From: Euborellia annulipes
Lineage: Eukaryota; Arthropoda; Insecta; Dermaptera; Anisolabididae
Reading direction: 5' to 3'
Assembly: GCA_023213315.1 (NCBI GenBank)
Contig: JAKCPI010005203.1
Coordinates: 124,001-188,000, forward strand
Length of the DNA: 64,000 nucleotides
In this document: positions 29,730 through 40,280 of the stretch, piece by piece
Position numbering within the stretch: the first letter of the stretch is position 1
How the letters are laid out: each line of letters begins with the position of its first letter
Position numbers and translations under genes: made by a program
Notes under the pieces: model-generated
Database searches by the model: none
Told to the model about the DNA's origin: nothing
The model's input: only the letters and a program-made list of their open reading frames with translations

Positions 29730-30060
29730 AAGCGCCCTCTGGTTTTTTTCCAGAGAACAGCGCCACCTGTTGCCCTAGCGAGTGAGGGAGTAGCAGCTTC
29801 ACCGATGTGATGTCGTCATCATCCCTCCCCACCCACGCACACACCGGGTGGGGAGGTAACAGCGCCGCCGTCAGTCCGCGTCCGAGAGCCAATCGGGCTA
29901 CATCTCGCGAGTGCGAGAGGGCCATAATCGTGCAGGCCACACCAGACACAAATACATAGACGACATCTAATTTCTTCGCACGGGTTCTCCAGGGCCATCA
30001 CCAAACACCAACTCTTCACCACCGCCACTAACCAGTTCAACTCCTCTGAACGTAAGTGCT
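29730..30060 (+). promoter_or_regulatory. CpG-rich patch, possible promoter and non-coding first exon
   Basis: A block rich in C, G and CpG stands out in the AT-rich window. It has an initiator-like TCAGTC near 29871 and ends in CTGAAC followed by a strong donor GTAAGT (30052-30057), so it could be a 5' untranslated exon of a gene on the plus strand. I find no downstream exon in the window. It could also be the 5' end of a retrotransposon. Confidence 0.35.
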
Positions 30061-30700
30061 CCCACTCTCATCTGAGATCATATTCACCTGACTCGTCAGA
30101 AAAATCTCTAACAACTAAACAAATATTTGCAAATTTTTTTTTTGTAATTCTATACATTTTTTTTTTACCTTGGAATATAAATTAGAGTTTCTTTATTTTT
30201 TAAATTCCGAAAAAAGACCCGAACACTTTAAAATAAACAGTCGATTTGTTTCTAATTTATTTAATATCAATATTTTAAATAATTAAAGCTTTTATTCAAG
30301 AAATTAACTTAAATCTGATTAATAAACTAATTTTTCGGTTGAATGACTTAATAAACTAAATTAATATGATAAAATTTGTTAGAAGTTCATATCATTGGTG
30401 ATTCTTACAATGTTAATAGGCGATTAGTAAATAGCTTAGTATTTAATAGTATTGGAATCTGGGCCTAGTCTTTTTTTGTATGGCTTTTAGAGTTCCCGGC
30501 GGTACCTAAATTTTTCGCTTATTTAAATTAATAAATACTTTAGAGTTACTTTTTTGCAAGTGCTTCTTGTTCGAAATTGTATTTTGCCAATAATATGCAT
30601 CTATTTTTCTTATTTGACATCATGAGTTTTTTTTTTTTTTTGGAATTTTGTTTTTAGCGGGGCTGCTCTGTTGATCTATTGAAAGTTGGAAGGAAATATA
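30060..30700. other. AT-rich stretch, nothing recognised
   Basis: No ORF or repeat end that I can support. A poly(T) run is near 30631-30642. Confidence 0.35.
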
Positions 30701-30724
30701 TGAATGAGGAGGGAGAGGGCATTG

Positions 30725-30813
30725 AGAAAAATTGAGAAAATATGGTGCTTTCCAGGCCCCCCGGAGGATAGCTGGTCCCATGGCTCCCCCAGCCAAATTC
30801 TCTAGTTACGCCC
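30725..30813 (-). mobile_element. Fragment of the CATGGGCGTAACTAG small DNA element
   Basis: Reverse orientation: 'gagaaaatatggtgctttcc' to CTAGTTACGCCCGTG, matching 8774-8955 and 12286-12466. One end only. Sequence from 30830 to 31228 shows nothing recognisable. Confidence 0.6.
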
Positions 30814-31236
30814 GTGATGTTGAAGATGGAGTAGGCCTATTTCAAAATTTGTTATATTTTATTTTTATTAGACCTATATTAAATTTTCCTTTCGAAAATA
30901 TTTTTAACCTCAAAGATCCTCCACTTCTTTTCATCTGATATTTAGTGATCATCTATCTACACAGCAGATTCTGATCTGTTTATGTAAAATATCACTTTCT
31001 AGTTGAATTTATTATATTTCAAAATTGATACAGATCTACAATTTTAGTGTAAGAATCAGAGGTCAAATGTCTTCAATCTAGTCGAATTTTTTTTTATTGA
31101 TAATTTTTTGAAGTTTTATTCGGCATCGGAGGTCATTTAGGCACTATTTATCTATTTCAAATGATTGATAGCGAATACAATTTAAATAAGTTTTTGTCGC
31201 ATGAGACTGTATGGCCCTCCCTAGTTGTCTTTTAAT

Positions 31237-31512
31237 CAAGAGCGGATACAAGGGGGGGGGGGGGGTAAAAGGGATAATTACCTCCTCCGAGATTTGACAA
31301 AAATACTTTTTTTTTCGAAAAAAAATTTATTTTTAATGTAAAATTTAAAAAATTAATACTTAAAAATTTGATTTGTATTAATATTCTGGCAAACAGGTAC
31401 AGAATGCGCGTTTAAATTACCGCAATTAAGAAAAAATAGTGTGTTGCGCGACGAGTCACACCAAATATCCCCCCCCCCCCCCCCCCGAGAAACACCTCTG
31501 GATCCGCCCTTG
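31237..31512. mobile_element. hAT-type MITE, CAAG(G/A)GCGGAT ends (copy 2)
   Basis: Exact 8-bp duplication CTTTTAAT (31229-31236, 31513-31520). Interior like 13403-13666, including the half hairpin 'gtgtgttgcgcgacgagtcacacc'. Confidence 0.85.
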
Positions 31513-31631
31513 CTTTTAATATAATTTATTGAGTTATCATACACGGCAGGGGCATAGATATGATTTTTTTTGTGAGAGGGGGCACACAAATATTATAAAA
31601 ATACAGTATGAAGATTGCATTTTGTCCAAAG

Positions 31632-31900
31632 CAGTGGCGTAGCGAGGGGGGAGCAAGGGGGGTCATCATGCCCCGGGCGCTACTCACAAAGGGGCGCCAA
31701 ATGGTCCGCAAAACAAAAAAATTGCTGGTTAATTTTATTTTTATTATAATTGATTTCTAGAAAATATATTTTAAATTTAGTACCACTGTAATATAAAAAT
31801 TTTGTATATTTTACATATAATATTATATGGTTTTCGAATGGGGGGGGGGCGCTAAAAAGGTATTGTGCCCCGGGCGCGAGTTAAGCTCGCTACGCCGCTG
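31632..31900. mobile_element. hAT-type MITE, CAGTGGCGTAGCGAG ends (copy 2)
   Basis: Same family as 9168-9435. Exact 8-bp duplication GTCCAAAG (31624-31631, 31901-31908). It lies only 120 bp from the previous hAT element. Confidence 0.9.
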
Positions 31901-32194
31901 GTCCAAAGGACCCTTTCGAAGGAAAAATCTTTATTTAAATATTTTTTTTATCTAAATATTTTCTTTTTATATGGGTCCCGTGTAGTCGGCTGTCAAATTT
32001 TTTATATTATTTATATAATATTTTCCTTTTCTTACTACTTTTGTTTATGTAAAGCATTTTTGCGAAAATATAGAAATTATTATATACGTATATGAATTTT
32101 ACAAATATCGAGGGAGAAGACCCCACTGTCTTCACTTATATTAATATATGTCTATAATACACACAGAGAGACTATTCCAAAAGGAATAAGAAAG

Positions 32195-32410
32195 AAAACA
32201 AAACTTTTGCGGGCCACTTATACGTATTAAATAAACCACAAGCGACATTTATATCTCAAAAAGTGAAAAAGATTGTTTTTCACAATCTTGTTAACTTTTT
32301 TTATTGAACAAGCCTGGAGATGATCCCAACAAAGGATCGAAAAGACAATTAGATTTTAATGACGTATAATTAGCCCGAAAAAGCTCTGTTTTCTTAGTTT
32401 TTTTTTCTCA
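32195..32410. mobile_element. PLE-like fragment with mutated hammerhead
   Basis: 'aataaaccacaagcgac' and a core-like CTGGAGA, a perfect stem II GATCC/GGATC (32321-32340 region) and CGAAAAGAC. The core has G for the second conserved A and lacks GAAACGU, so it should be inactive. 32420-33030 shows nothing recognisable. Confidence 0.5.
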
Positions 32411-33075
32411 CATTTTTCAAATAATTTCAAAATCATTCCCCAAAATACTTTTTACTCTGAGAAAGAATCATCAAAATTTTCTTTGTTTAGTATTTCTAAA
32501 CAATTACAAAACTCTAAATGGGCTTTCATTTTGTATACGAGAAGGCAATTAATCTGCGATTTCTTATTTCAAAGGAATAGTATAAATAGAAAATTATTAT
32601 ATAAATAAATATCGCACTCTTCGAAAAAAAACTATATAATTTTACAGAAATAATATTTACATTTCTATAATAGATCTTTTTTCATGCTTGGCTATGCTGA
32701 TAAGTGTATTATTTAATTAGTAAATGTTAATTTTGAAAAATGATATTGCATTGCGCGGAAGCGATCTATTAATGAATTGCTCTTTGGAAGCCAAAGCCGT
32801 ATCAAATAATAATCCTTTTGGCAGGATATCGGGCACAATTTTATTTGTGTAAAGATATACTTATACATAATCAGGGATTTTCATTTTGGGTTGGAATACA
32901 CCAGAGGAAAAGGATTTAGGATTTGAATTGAAATATTAATTCTTTCCAAATATCTAGCTAGGATCGAAGTAAAAAGCCATTCCAAAAAAATCCTTAAAAA
33001 ATTTATTTAATAAATTATTATCGACATGAAATGTTTCCTAAAATATATGGTGTGACTGGTCGCACTGGATTTTTT

Positions 33076-33183
33076 TGGTATCCAAATGGCTTAAATAAAA
33101 TCATCGGACTGCCTGGAGTCCGAACCCGCGACTTTCGGTTTAGAAGGTAGACACGCTACCAACTACACCAAGCCCGAGGGCAT
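33076..33183 (-). mobile_element. SINE family 1, head fragment
   Basis: Minus strand head with B box (GGACTCCAGGC side) and A-box region; 3' body missing. It is followed by a second copy in the same orientation. Confidence 0.65.
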
Positions 33184-33207
33184 ATGTTAGAATTAAAGAT
33201 ATAAATT

Positions 33208-33452
33208 TTTTTTTCTCAATCACACTCACACTCACACACACATTCACACAGTCTTTTCGGCAACTTAGGCCATATAAGACTTTTACGATAACCGTTGTAA
33301 TTAATATATATATTGTAGGTTCAAGCATTTCTATTTAAGCCATCTGGTATCCAAATGGCTTAAATAAAATCATCGGACTGCCTGGGTCCGAACCCGCGAC
33401 GTTTGGTATAGGAGGTAGGCACGCTACCTACTACGCCAAACTCGGAGGCAGA
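33208..33452 (-). mobile_element. SINE family 1, near-complete copy
   Basis: Reading the minus strand: CCTCCGAGTTTGGCGTAGTAGG (A-box region), GTCGCGGGTTCGGACCC (B box), the body with 'cttatatggcctaagttgcc', then GTGTGAGTGTGA repeats and poly(A). The head does not fold as a tRNA. Confidence 0.8.
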
Positions 33453-33494
33453 TATAAAATTTATAAACATGGGGAAATATATATATATATATAT

Positions 33495-33910
33495 TTTGTT
33501 ACCATGGCAATCATTTCCTTTCTTTCCTATGAAGTACAAGAGTAAAGAGGTCTTCAAACAATTTTGAGAGCAAAATGAGAATATACATTTTAAAGAGCAT
33601 CTAAAAAATAATTGATTTTGGAATTTTAATCAAAATCGTTAGAGAGAATTTTTAGAAAATCGAAAAAAGCTTCGTGTTTCGTTCCAGGGTGGTTCCTAAT
33701 TAAGTATAAAATTTCAATCTCCTAGCTCTTTTCATTCTTGAGATATTTTGTTCACAGACAAACACACTCAGCCAGACAGGCCATGTTGCGAAAACCATTT
33801 TTTTTGATTCATTGATTCAGGAAACCTCAAAACGTGTATATCCATCAAACTCTCGACATCGAATTTTTGACATGAAACCAATATTTTCCCTCTCTATATA
33901 TTAACATATA
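33495..33910 (+). repeat. Rep-A copy 7
   Basis: From 'gttaccatggcaatcatttcc' to 'gacatgaaaccaatattttccctctctatata'. Complete core and right end. It uses the 'ctctttt(c/t)attcttgagatattttgttcac' variant. Confidence 0.8.
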
Positions 33911-33919
33911 TATATAAAA

Positions 33920-34327
33920 AAAAAAAAAAAAAAATGTCAAAAGAGGACTTAGCACAGTGAGAGAGTTTTTGCCTCTTGGGTTAGGGGCCAGGGGTACGCA
34001 CCCGACTAATAGAGATCTAAATGCTCTTCGATGGATACAGAAAATACCCTAAATATACTTAAAAAAAAGGGTCAAATGAAAGCTATTTATATTTTTGAAA
34101 TCGTTTTCCGTTACCAGGTCTGCGGATCAGATTTTAGTGAATTTTGCCATCCCAGTTATAGATCGAGAAATGCTTAATTTTCTGAGTTACAAAGGGTACG
34201 ATTTCTTTTAGAAAGGTCTCATTACTCAAGCTTTTCGTTTCATTGATAAAAGCAAATCCCACTAGCTAAATTTATAATGTACCCTTCCTATTCATTCAGT
34301 TAATATTTATGACGGTATAATGGTATT
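33920..34327. other. Stretch with no recognised feature
   Basis: A poly(A) run at about 33917-33933 and a tRNA-like phrase near 33960-34010 ('ttgcctcttgggttaggggcc'), too weak to call. Confidence 0.3.
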
Positions 34328-34608
34328 TTAACCCTAGAACGCACAAGCTTTTTGGAAACGCAAAGTCACAAGGAGGGCCTCTCAGGCCCACTATATGTTT
34401 AATAGGTTTTTCAACACATTTTTGAATAATTATATTAATTTTTGTTCATTAATTTATTTTAAAATTTATAAAAATATATAACTAATCAATATTTTATTCA
34501 TAATTTTAAGGTTTTTATTTTAAAAACATCTTTTACATATAATTTTTTTAGTACAATGACCACTTCAAATATTTCTTTTACAGCAGACTTGTTATTTTTG
34601 TTTTCTGT

Positions 34609-35318
34609 TTATTTTAGTTGGACACAAATAACATCTTCTTCTTGTAGGTTTTTTAAGATCAAAATTTTATTTTGACATTGAGGGAGTACTTCCTCAATTA
34701 CCCTTCTAATTGATTTCTGTAGTCCTTGTATCGATCTTATTTTTATGTGATCGCAAATTAATTCCTCGCTCAATTCAACAAAAAATTTTCTTCGGAGGTG
34801 TTTTTTTTGGAAATTAACATGAGATTTGTGTTTTAAATTAAAATAAATGATCATTGATGCAATTGCACATACCGTAATAAAGTTTTCAAAAACGGCCAAC
34901 AGGCAATGATGTTTTCCTTTTGCAGCTAGGCTTTACTACCGTATGAGTGTTTGTCATTTTATCCAAAATATCTACTGCTCCTTTCGATTGATTATAATAA
35001 ATAATAATTTCTGGTTTTTGGGCATGTTCATAAACAATACCAATATTGTCTGAATGATGTATACTCGACAAGAGTAAAATATACTTCCTTTTTTAGGCAC
35101 ATAAGAGACAAGCGCAAATTTGAGAGTAAATCGAAAAAGTGGTTTTTTTTTTCTAATAGGTAAAAATTCAGCTGGAATACATTTTTTATCTTTTCTAAAG
35201 TATCTTTTCCAATAAAAAATGGAGTATTGAAACAGAAATTATGAGTCAGGTGAAAATTTCCGTAAAGAATATAAATATTTTTTTTTTTGATCAATATCTT
35301 CATTGCTTGAATTTTCAT
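34609..35318 (-). pseudogene. piggyBac transposase remnant (DDE_Tnp_1_7 C-terminal part)
   Basis: Three minus-strand frames in order, 35318-35028, 35071-34886 and 34899-34609, give successive parts of a piggyBac-type transposase. They include the phrase YYNQSKGAVDILDKM, which holds the family's conserved K-G-x-V-D-x-[LM]-D block, and a following L-A-V-F-E-N-F segment. At least two frameshifts separate them. The N-terminal half, including most of the catalytic domain, is missing, as is an obvious C-terminal cysteine domain. The enzyme family cuts and pastes DNA at TTAA. This copy cannot make a full protein. Confidence 0.85.
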
Positions 35319-35408
35319 TATTTTCTTCAGTAATCTGATCCTCTATACTGTATTTTATTTTATTTATTTTTTTTTTAAGAATACTGTCTTTATCTTCGAT
35401 AACATTTA

Positions 35409-35590
35409 AATCTCCTAGCTCTTTTCATTCTTTAGATATTTTGTTCACAAACAGACCATGTTGCAAAAACAACTTTTTTGAACTCAGGGGACCTCAAAAC
35501 GTGTATATCCATCAAAATCTCGACATTGAATTTTTGACATGAATACAATACTTTCTATATAATTACATATATAGTTAAGAGAAAGTAAAA
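35409..35590 (+). repeat. Rep-A copy 8, right-end fragment inside piggyBac
   Basis: 'ctcctagctcttttcattctt' to the terminal hairpin 'tactttctatataattacatatatagttaagagaaagta'. It interrupts the piggyBac interior. Confidence 0.75.
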
Positions 35591-36044
35591 GCATTCTTGA
35601 ATGTTATCAGAAGATATAATCTCAAAAATATAGAGAAGCTTTGAGATCCGAAAGTCGAGATGAAACTGACAGTTTTCTTGATTTTTTCAAAATTAATAAA
35701 GAATTTGACAATATTTATTTTATTATGTAAAAAAGAACATGACAATTTTAAATATTTAAATACATAAAACATAATAGGTTGTCATTCAAAGTGTTTTAAA
35801 TACCCAGAAACCACAAGGGCCTGGGAGGCCCTCCTTGTGACTTTGTGTTTGTAAAGTGGTTCGAAGAAAAAATAAGGCATAAAAAAAATTTTTTTTTTTG
35901 AAAAACCCTTTAAAAATACCTTTATTATGAATAAATGGAGGAATACTAAAAACTTGAAATTTATAAGAAGCTTTTTCAGAGAGTTATTGAGAAAAAACGG
36001 AGTGACCGGGCCTGAAAGGCCCTGGTTTTGCGTTCTAGGGTTAA

Positions 36045-37058
36045 AATGAAATTTTGTATTGAGAGGAAGTGGTTTTAATAATGGGGAAATAGTTTCATTC
36101 TTTAGAGGAATAAGGTGAGGGTAATTAAATATTTACCAAAAATGCGATAAAACATAGAAAACCAATAAGCAGTAAATTATGCATAATTCACTTTAATTAT
36201 AAAAAATCTTATGTGAACTCCGTCAATTATAATGCCTCAGAAAGAATTGGGCTATGAAAATTAATTTGAAATTATAAATAATGTTTATTAAACATTATTT
36301 AATAAGGATTTGCTGATAAAATGAATTTTTTACCTTCTTAAAATAACTAGGGGTTATTTGTTTATAGGAAATGTTAATTGTGTCCTAATAAATTCTATAA
36401 TCCTCTCACATGTGGGTACATTGAGGACGGTTTATACGGGCTTATATTTGCAGGATTATAATATTTATTATCTCCTTAAATTCATTAAATATCGGCCAAG
36501 AGTAAATTCATTGATCGATTTAAAAGGCTTAAATAAAATTTAATAAATTGTTTAAAACAGAATTTCTCAAACTTTTTTTCATAAATTTTGTTTGTGATCA
36601 ACAGTCACTGGGAAAGTAGAAATGTTATAATATTTAAGACTATTTTGTCTTATATAATAAAGTATTTGCTCACGATTTGAAGTGGACCACTATAAAAAGT
36701 TCAGACCCTAACTGACTTGAGCCCTGCGCGTAGGCAACCATTAATGCTGGGCCGTCTATTGAGTTGTTGACTTCTTCCATTTCCAGAATTTCTACTAAAA
36801 TTAGATTAATTCATTAATTTTTTTACTTTTTCAGTCAGACTCTCAATATTTGAGGGGTCTGACTTTTTTTTTACTTTTATCTTATATTTTAAATGTTCAT
36901 TCATTCATTCATTTTCATTTTGAATGCTCTTAGACAAATGTCCAGATTTCTATTTTAAAAGTTTTTAGGCATAATATTGCCATAATATATAATAATTAAG
37001 TGTTATGCATAAATGAACCAAGTGCCTTTATGATCGAAATTGAGATAAGAACGTCATC
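36045..37058. other. AT-rich stretch, short hairpin only
   Basis: The only structure seen is a small inverted repeat at 36835-36866 (CAGTCAGACTC ... GGGTCTGACT). No gene supported. Confidence 0.35.
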
Positions 37059-37066
37059 TTGTAGAG

Positions 37067-37274
37067 CAGGGGTCGGCAACCTTTTTTCGGACGGCTGGCC
37101 ATTTTCAAAATAAAATTTTTTATGCGGGCCGCACATTCAAATGTATCCTAAATAATGCTTAAATATCATATACGAATACAAATATTATTAAAAATAAATA
37201 TAGAAAAAATTTATTATTGCTGCTTTGGCGGGCCGCGCAAAAATTTGCAAAGGGCCGCAGGTTGCTGACCCCTG
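37067..37274. mobile_element. hAT-type MITE, CAGGGGTCGGCAACC ends
   Basis: Ends CAGGGGTCGGCAACC and GGTTGCTGACCCCTG with exact 8-bp duplication TTGTAGAG (37059-37066, 37275-37282). 208 bp. The 'ggccgc' content and ends match a widespread animal hAT pattern known to me. Confidence 0.9.
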
Positions 37275-37380
37275 TTGTAGAGAAAAAGATATAATTCGAA
37301 GAGAAGTTGCTGTTGATGTTATGGAATGGAAAAGAATAAGTACAGGTGCAGCAAATGAAGAGAGCCTTTGGATGCCAAAT

Positions 37381-37437
37381 GCCGAAAAGGAGACGTTTCG
37401 GACAAAATTTATTCGTCCATCTTCAGTCCTCGTTGGC
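37381..37437 (-). ncRNA. Hammerhead ribozyme (left arm)
   Basis: Exact reverse-complement copy of the ribozyme at 37692-37748, including stem I, CUGAAGA, stem II and GAAACGUC. Confidence 0.75.
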
Positions 37438-37691
37438 TTATAAATTAATTAGGCACAAAGTTGTCATTGTTAGTTTTGGCACGAATTTGTGCGCATGTAT
37501 ATTTTTTTATAAAAACAGGGAGTGTCAATGTTTCGTGAGTGTCTATAAGATAATGCTAAAAAAAAAAAAAAACAGCATTATCTTATAGACACTCACGAAA
37601 CATTGACACTCGCCTATTTTTATAAAAATATACATGCGCTCAAATTCGTGCCAAAACAACAATGACAACTTTGTGCCTAATTAATTTATAA

Positions 37692-37748
37692 GCCAACGAG
37701 GACTGAAGATGGACGAATAAATTTTGTCCGAAACGTCTCCTTTTCGGC
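37692..37748 (+). ncRNA. Hammerhead ribozyme (right arm)
   Basis: Stem I GCC-aac-GAGGA pairs with UCCUU-uuc-GGC; CUGAAGA at 37703-37709; stem II GGAC (37711-37714) with GUCC (37726-37729), loop of 11; GAAAC at 37730-37734; GUC at 37735-37737 with the predicted cut after 37737. Stem III is the self-complementary ACGU, so the active form would be a dimer. Confidence 0.75.
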
Positions 37749-37939
37749 ATTTGGCATCCAAAGGCTCTCTTCATTTGCTGCACCTGTATTTATTCTTTTC
37801 CATTCCGAGAAAAAGATATACCTATTTATTAAATCACGTTATTATTCTGTGCACTTTTTTTGTATAAAACAAGAAAAAAGTAATTGTCATTGGTTTCGTT
37901 AACAATTGTGCACATGAAATGCACCTTATCTCAAATTGG

Positions 37940-38580
37940 CCGGGGGGCCCCCGAGAAACACCTCTGGATCCGCCCTTGCCTGCTTGAGGATTTGTTTACA
38001 TTAAATAAATACACCCTAGCTCACTACACCAGCGAGCCCAATTCATTAGTTTAAATTAATAATATATTTTATATTAATATATGAATATATTTTTTGTAAG
38101 TGTTTACGTAGAAATAAATTAATTTTAACTACCCTCCCCCCTCCCCCAACTACTTTTCTACCATTTATGCAATCAGAAAATAGATAAATAAATTCCCTTG
38201 TTATTATTATTCGATATAACGAAACCTTGACTCTAAATAAATAAATTTATATTTTGATTTTGTGAATGAATGAATGAATGGAAGCAAATGAATTGCAATT
38301 AAATAAACTTTTCGACATAGAATAATTAAGTGAAAATAAAAATCAGTTGTCATGTTTTCATTAAGTTAACCTCCCGATAATAGCTTGTGGGAAAATATTT
38401 CCCAAGGTTTCTACAAGAATCTAATTAAATAATACTCTAATAATCTCAGATCTCTTAATTGAAAAAAAAAATGTCAAATTTTTATATACGTAAAAATTAT
38501 CGTTAATATCTACTTGACCTCAGATGAAAATAATTCTCAAATAGAGTATATGTTCAATAAACAATATGTTAAAAAAAAAA
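37940..38580. other. Transposon scraps, then AT-rich DNA
   Basis: 37945-37979 is the right end of the CAAGGGCGGAT hAT family (ends GGATCCGCCCTTG). 37985-38045 is a reversed SINE family 3 head fragment. The rest shows nothing. Confidence 0.5.
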
Positions 38581-38876
38581 ACTTTTTTTAGGAATTGAGC
38601 TACTAAGTTGAAATTTTATATTAAGTTAGGCACTCCCTTAGGCATGAAAATTTAATATTTATTGTAATTTAATCTAAATCGGCCAAAGAGTACTAGTACT
38701 TTACTGATGCACTTTTTCAGTTTATTTCGATTTTCTCAAAATTTACTTCAACAATTTTGTTTAAAATTCATATTTTTAAAAAAATGTATATTCTCATTTT
38801 GCCTTAGAAATCTTTTTGAAGCACACTTTCTTTACTCTTGTACTTCATAGGAAAGATAGGAGAAATGATTGCCATG

Positions 38877-38947
38877 CCCTCGGGTCTTGGTGTTGAGGTT
38901 AGCGTACTAACCTCGTATACCAAACGTCGCGGGCTAAAAAAAAAAAA
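38877..38947 (+). mobile_element. Retroposed 3'-truncated SINE head with poly(A)
   Basis: It has only the tRNA-like head of SINE family 1 (A box 'tggtgttgaggttagcg'), stopping at 'gtcgcgggct' inside the B box, then poly(A). A 13-14 bp duplication AAATGATTGCCATG flanks it (38863-38876 and about 38947-38960). Confidence 0.75.
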
Positions 38948-39060
38948 AATGATTGCCATGGTAACAAAATATAAATATTTTTCTATGTTTATAAATTGAA
39001 AAGGGTGAATAAATAGATCCAGAGCTAGTATTCAGGCAAATTTATTCGGATTATATCCCT

Positions 39061-39115
39061 CCGCTATAGGCCAACGTTTCGGAGCTCAAACGGCTCCTTC
39101 TTCAGGACCATGCGG
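39061..39115 (-). ncRNA. Hammerhead ribozyme (left arm)
   Basis: Reverse-complement copy of the ribozyme at 39134-39188, with the same stems and core. Confidence 0.75.
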
Positions 39116-39133
39116 TGTCAAGAAAATAATTCG

Positions 39134-39188
39134 CCGCATGGTCCTGAAGAAGGAGCCGTTTGAGCTCCGAAACGTTGGCCTATAGCGG
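39134..39188 (+). ncRNA. Hammerhead ribozyme (right arm)
   Basis: Stem I CCGC-at-GGUC with GGCC-uata-GCGG; CUGAAGA at 39144-39150; stem II GGAGC (39152-39156) with GCUCC (39164-39168), 7-base loop; GAAAC at 39169-39173; GUU at 39174-39176 as the cleavage triplet (NUH rule). Short self-complementary stem III ACGU. Confidence 0.75.
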
Positions 39189-39344
39189 AGGGATATAATC
39201 CGAATAAATTTGCCTGAATACTAGCTCTGGATCTATTTATTCACCCTTTTCAATAATATCCACCAGGCTGCCCCTATCTTCATTATGTTTATAAATTTTA
39301 TATCTTGATTTTAAATGTACCTTACTGTCGAAAACTAAATATAT

Positions 39345-39520
39345 GTCGATACGAAAGATCCGGTGTGACAAGCATAGAACACAACGTTCGATTACCGAAG
39401 GTAAGTTGTGTGCTATGCAACCAGTTACACCAGTTTTTTTTTTGACACAGAACACAACTTTCAACTACTGAAGGTAAAAGAAATTTGTGTGCTGCACTAG
39501 TCACACCAGATTTTTTAAAA
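39345..39520. repeat. Two consecutive Rep-A hairpin modules
   Basis: 'gtgacaag ... cttctgtgc'-type hairpins: 39359-39433 and 39440-39512, both ending in variants of GTCACACCAGATTTTTT. 39525-39840 after it shows nothing recognisable. Confidence 0.65.
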
Positions 39521-39849
39521 TTTTTTTCTTTGACGCGTCCCTATAAAAGCAAATCAAAATATCAATTATTTGAATTAGTCCATTCCCTTGCGGCGTAGGC
39601 CCCTTTGAAAATCATATCTATATAAAATTTCGCCCGAAGTAGTTTAATTTGGAAATTGACAATACTGTTTAAAATGTTTCTATTGGTAGCCTTACATTTT
39701 TTTTATAAAACATACTATTATTTGAAAATGATTTTTATCTAATTATTAACACTTTTAATTTGGTAATATTTTACTATTAGGGTCAAATCTAATAAATCTA
39801 ATCTAATAAATCAACTTTATAAACTCTAAATAGCCTCTGTAGTCGAAAA

Positions 39850-40280
39850 AAATATGGTGTGACTGGTCGTCTAGTACACAGCTTTCTCTTACCTTCGGTA
39901 ATCGAAATCGTCTGACAAAGTGAGAGAATTTTGAGAAATTCGAAAAACCTGAAAAAGTGCATCAGTAAAGTACCAGTAGGCCTACTTTTAGGCCGATTGT
40001 GTTTAAAAGCTTATTTTCACGCTCCAGGGGGTGCCTAATTTTAAATAAAAAATTTCAACCTCGTAGCTCAATTCCTTCATGCTTAAAATTGAACACCCAC
40101 ACACAGGCAGACAGACCATGTCGCGAAAACCACTTTTTTGGATTCAGGGGACCTCAAAACGTGTATATCCATCTCAACATCGAATCTCAACAATCTCAAC
40201 ATCGAATTTTTGACATTAATCCAATACTTTCTCTCTCTATACCTATATTAATTAACATATATAGAGGTAAGAGAAAGTAT
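39850..40280 (+). repeat. Rep-A copy 10
   Basis: It starts with the left half of the hairpin ('tggtgtgactggtcg', 'ctttctcttaccttcggtaatcg') and jumps directly to 'gagagaattttgag', so it has an internal deletion. It then runs to the terminal hairpin at 40230-40280. Confidence 0.75.

Larger units (their letters stand above)
34332..36040. mobile_element. piggyBac element, TTAA target sites, CCCTAGAACGC ends
   Basis: Terminal CCCTAGAACGC and GCGTTCTAGGG are perfect inverted repeats, each bordered by TTAA (34328-34331, 36041-36044). Subterminal inverted sequence continues ('caaagtcacaaggagggcct' left, its complement near 35820). 1,709 bp, shorter than autonomous piggyBacs, with part of a broken transposase inside and a Rep-A fragment inserted at 35409-35585. 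Confidence 0.9.
37294..37806. mobile_element. Palindromic PLE-like element with two intact hammerhead ribozymes
   Basis: Arms 37323-37557 and 37574-37806 are nearly perfect inverted copies around a poly(A) centre. An exact 14-bp direct repeat GAGAAAAAGATATA flanks the element (37280-37293, 37807-37820). Each arm carries a full hammerhead, pointing away from the centre in opposite strands. No protein-coding capacity; an autonomous PLE elsewhere would have to supply the enzyme (inference). Confidence 0.85.
38998..39283. mobile_element. Palindromic PLE-like element with two intact hammerheads, inserted in Rep-A
   Basis: Arms about 38998-39113 and 39135-39253 are near-perfect inverted repeats; 39254-39283 is a unique tail. 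An exact 14-bp direct repeat TATGTTTATAAATT flanks it (38984-38997, 39284-39297). Confidence 0.85.
38585..39345 (-). repeat. Rep-A copy 9, hosting two nested insertions
   Basis: Minus-strand Rep-A runs 38585-38876, resumes at 38948-38997, and again from 39284. The gaps are a SINE-head insertion (38877-38947) and a PLE palindrome (38998-39283). Removing both restores continuous Rep-A order. Confidence 0.8.
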
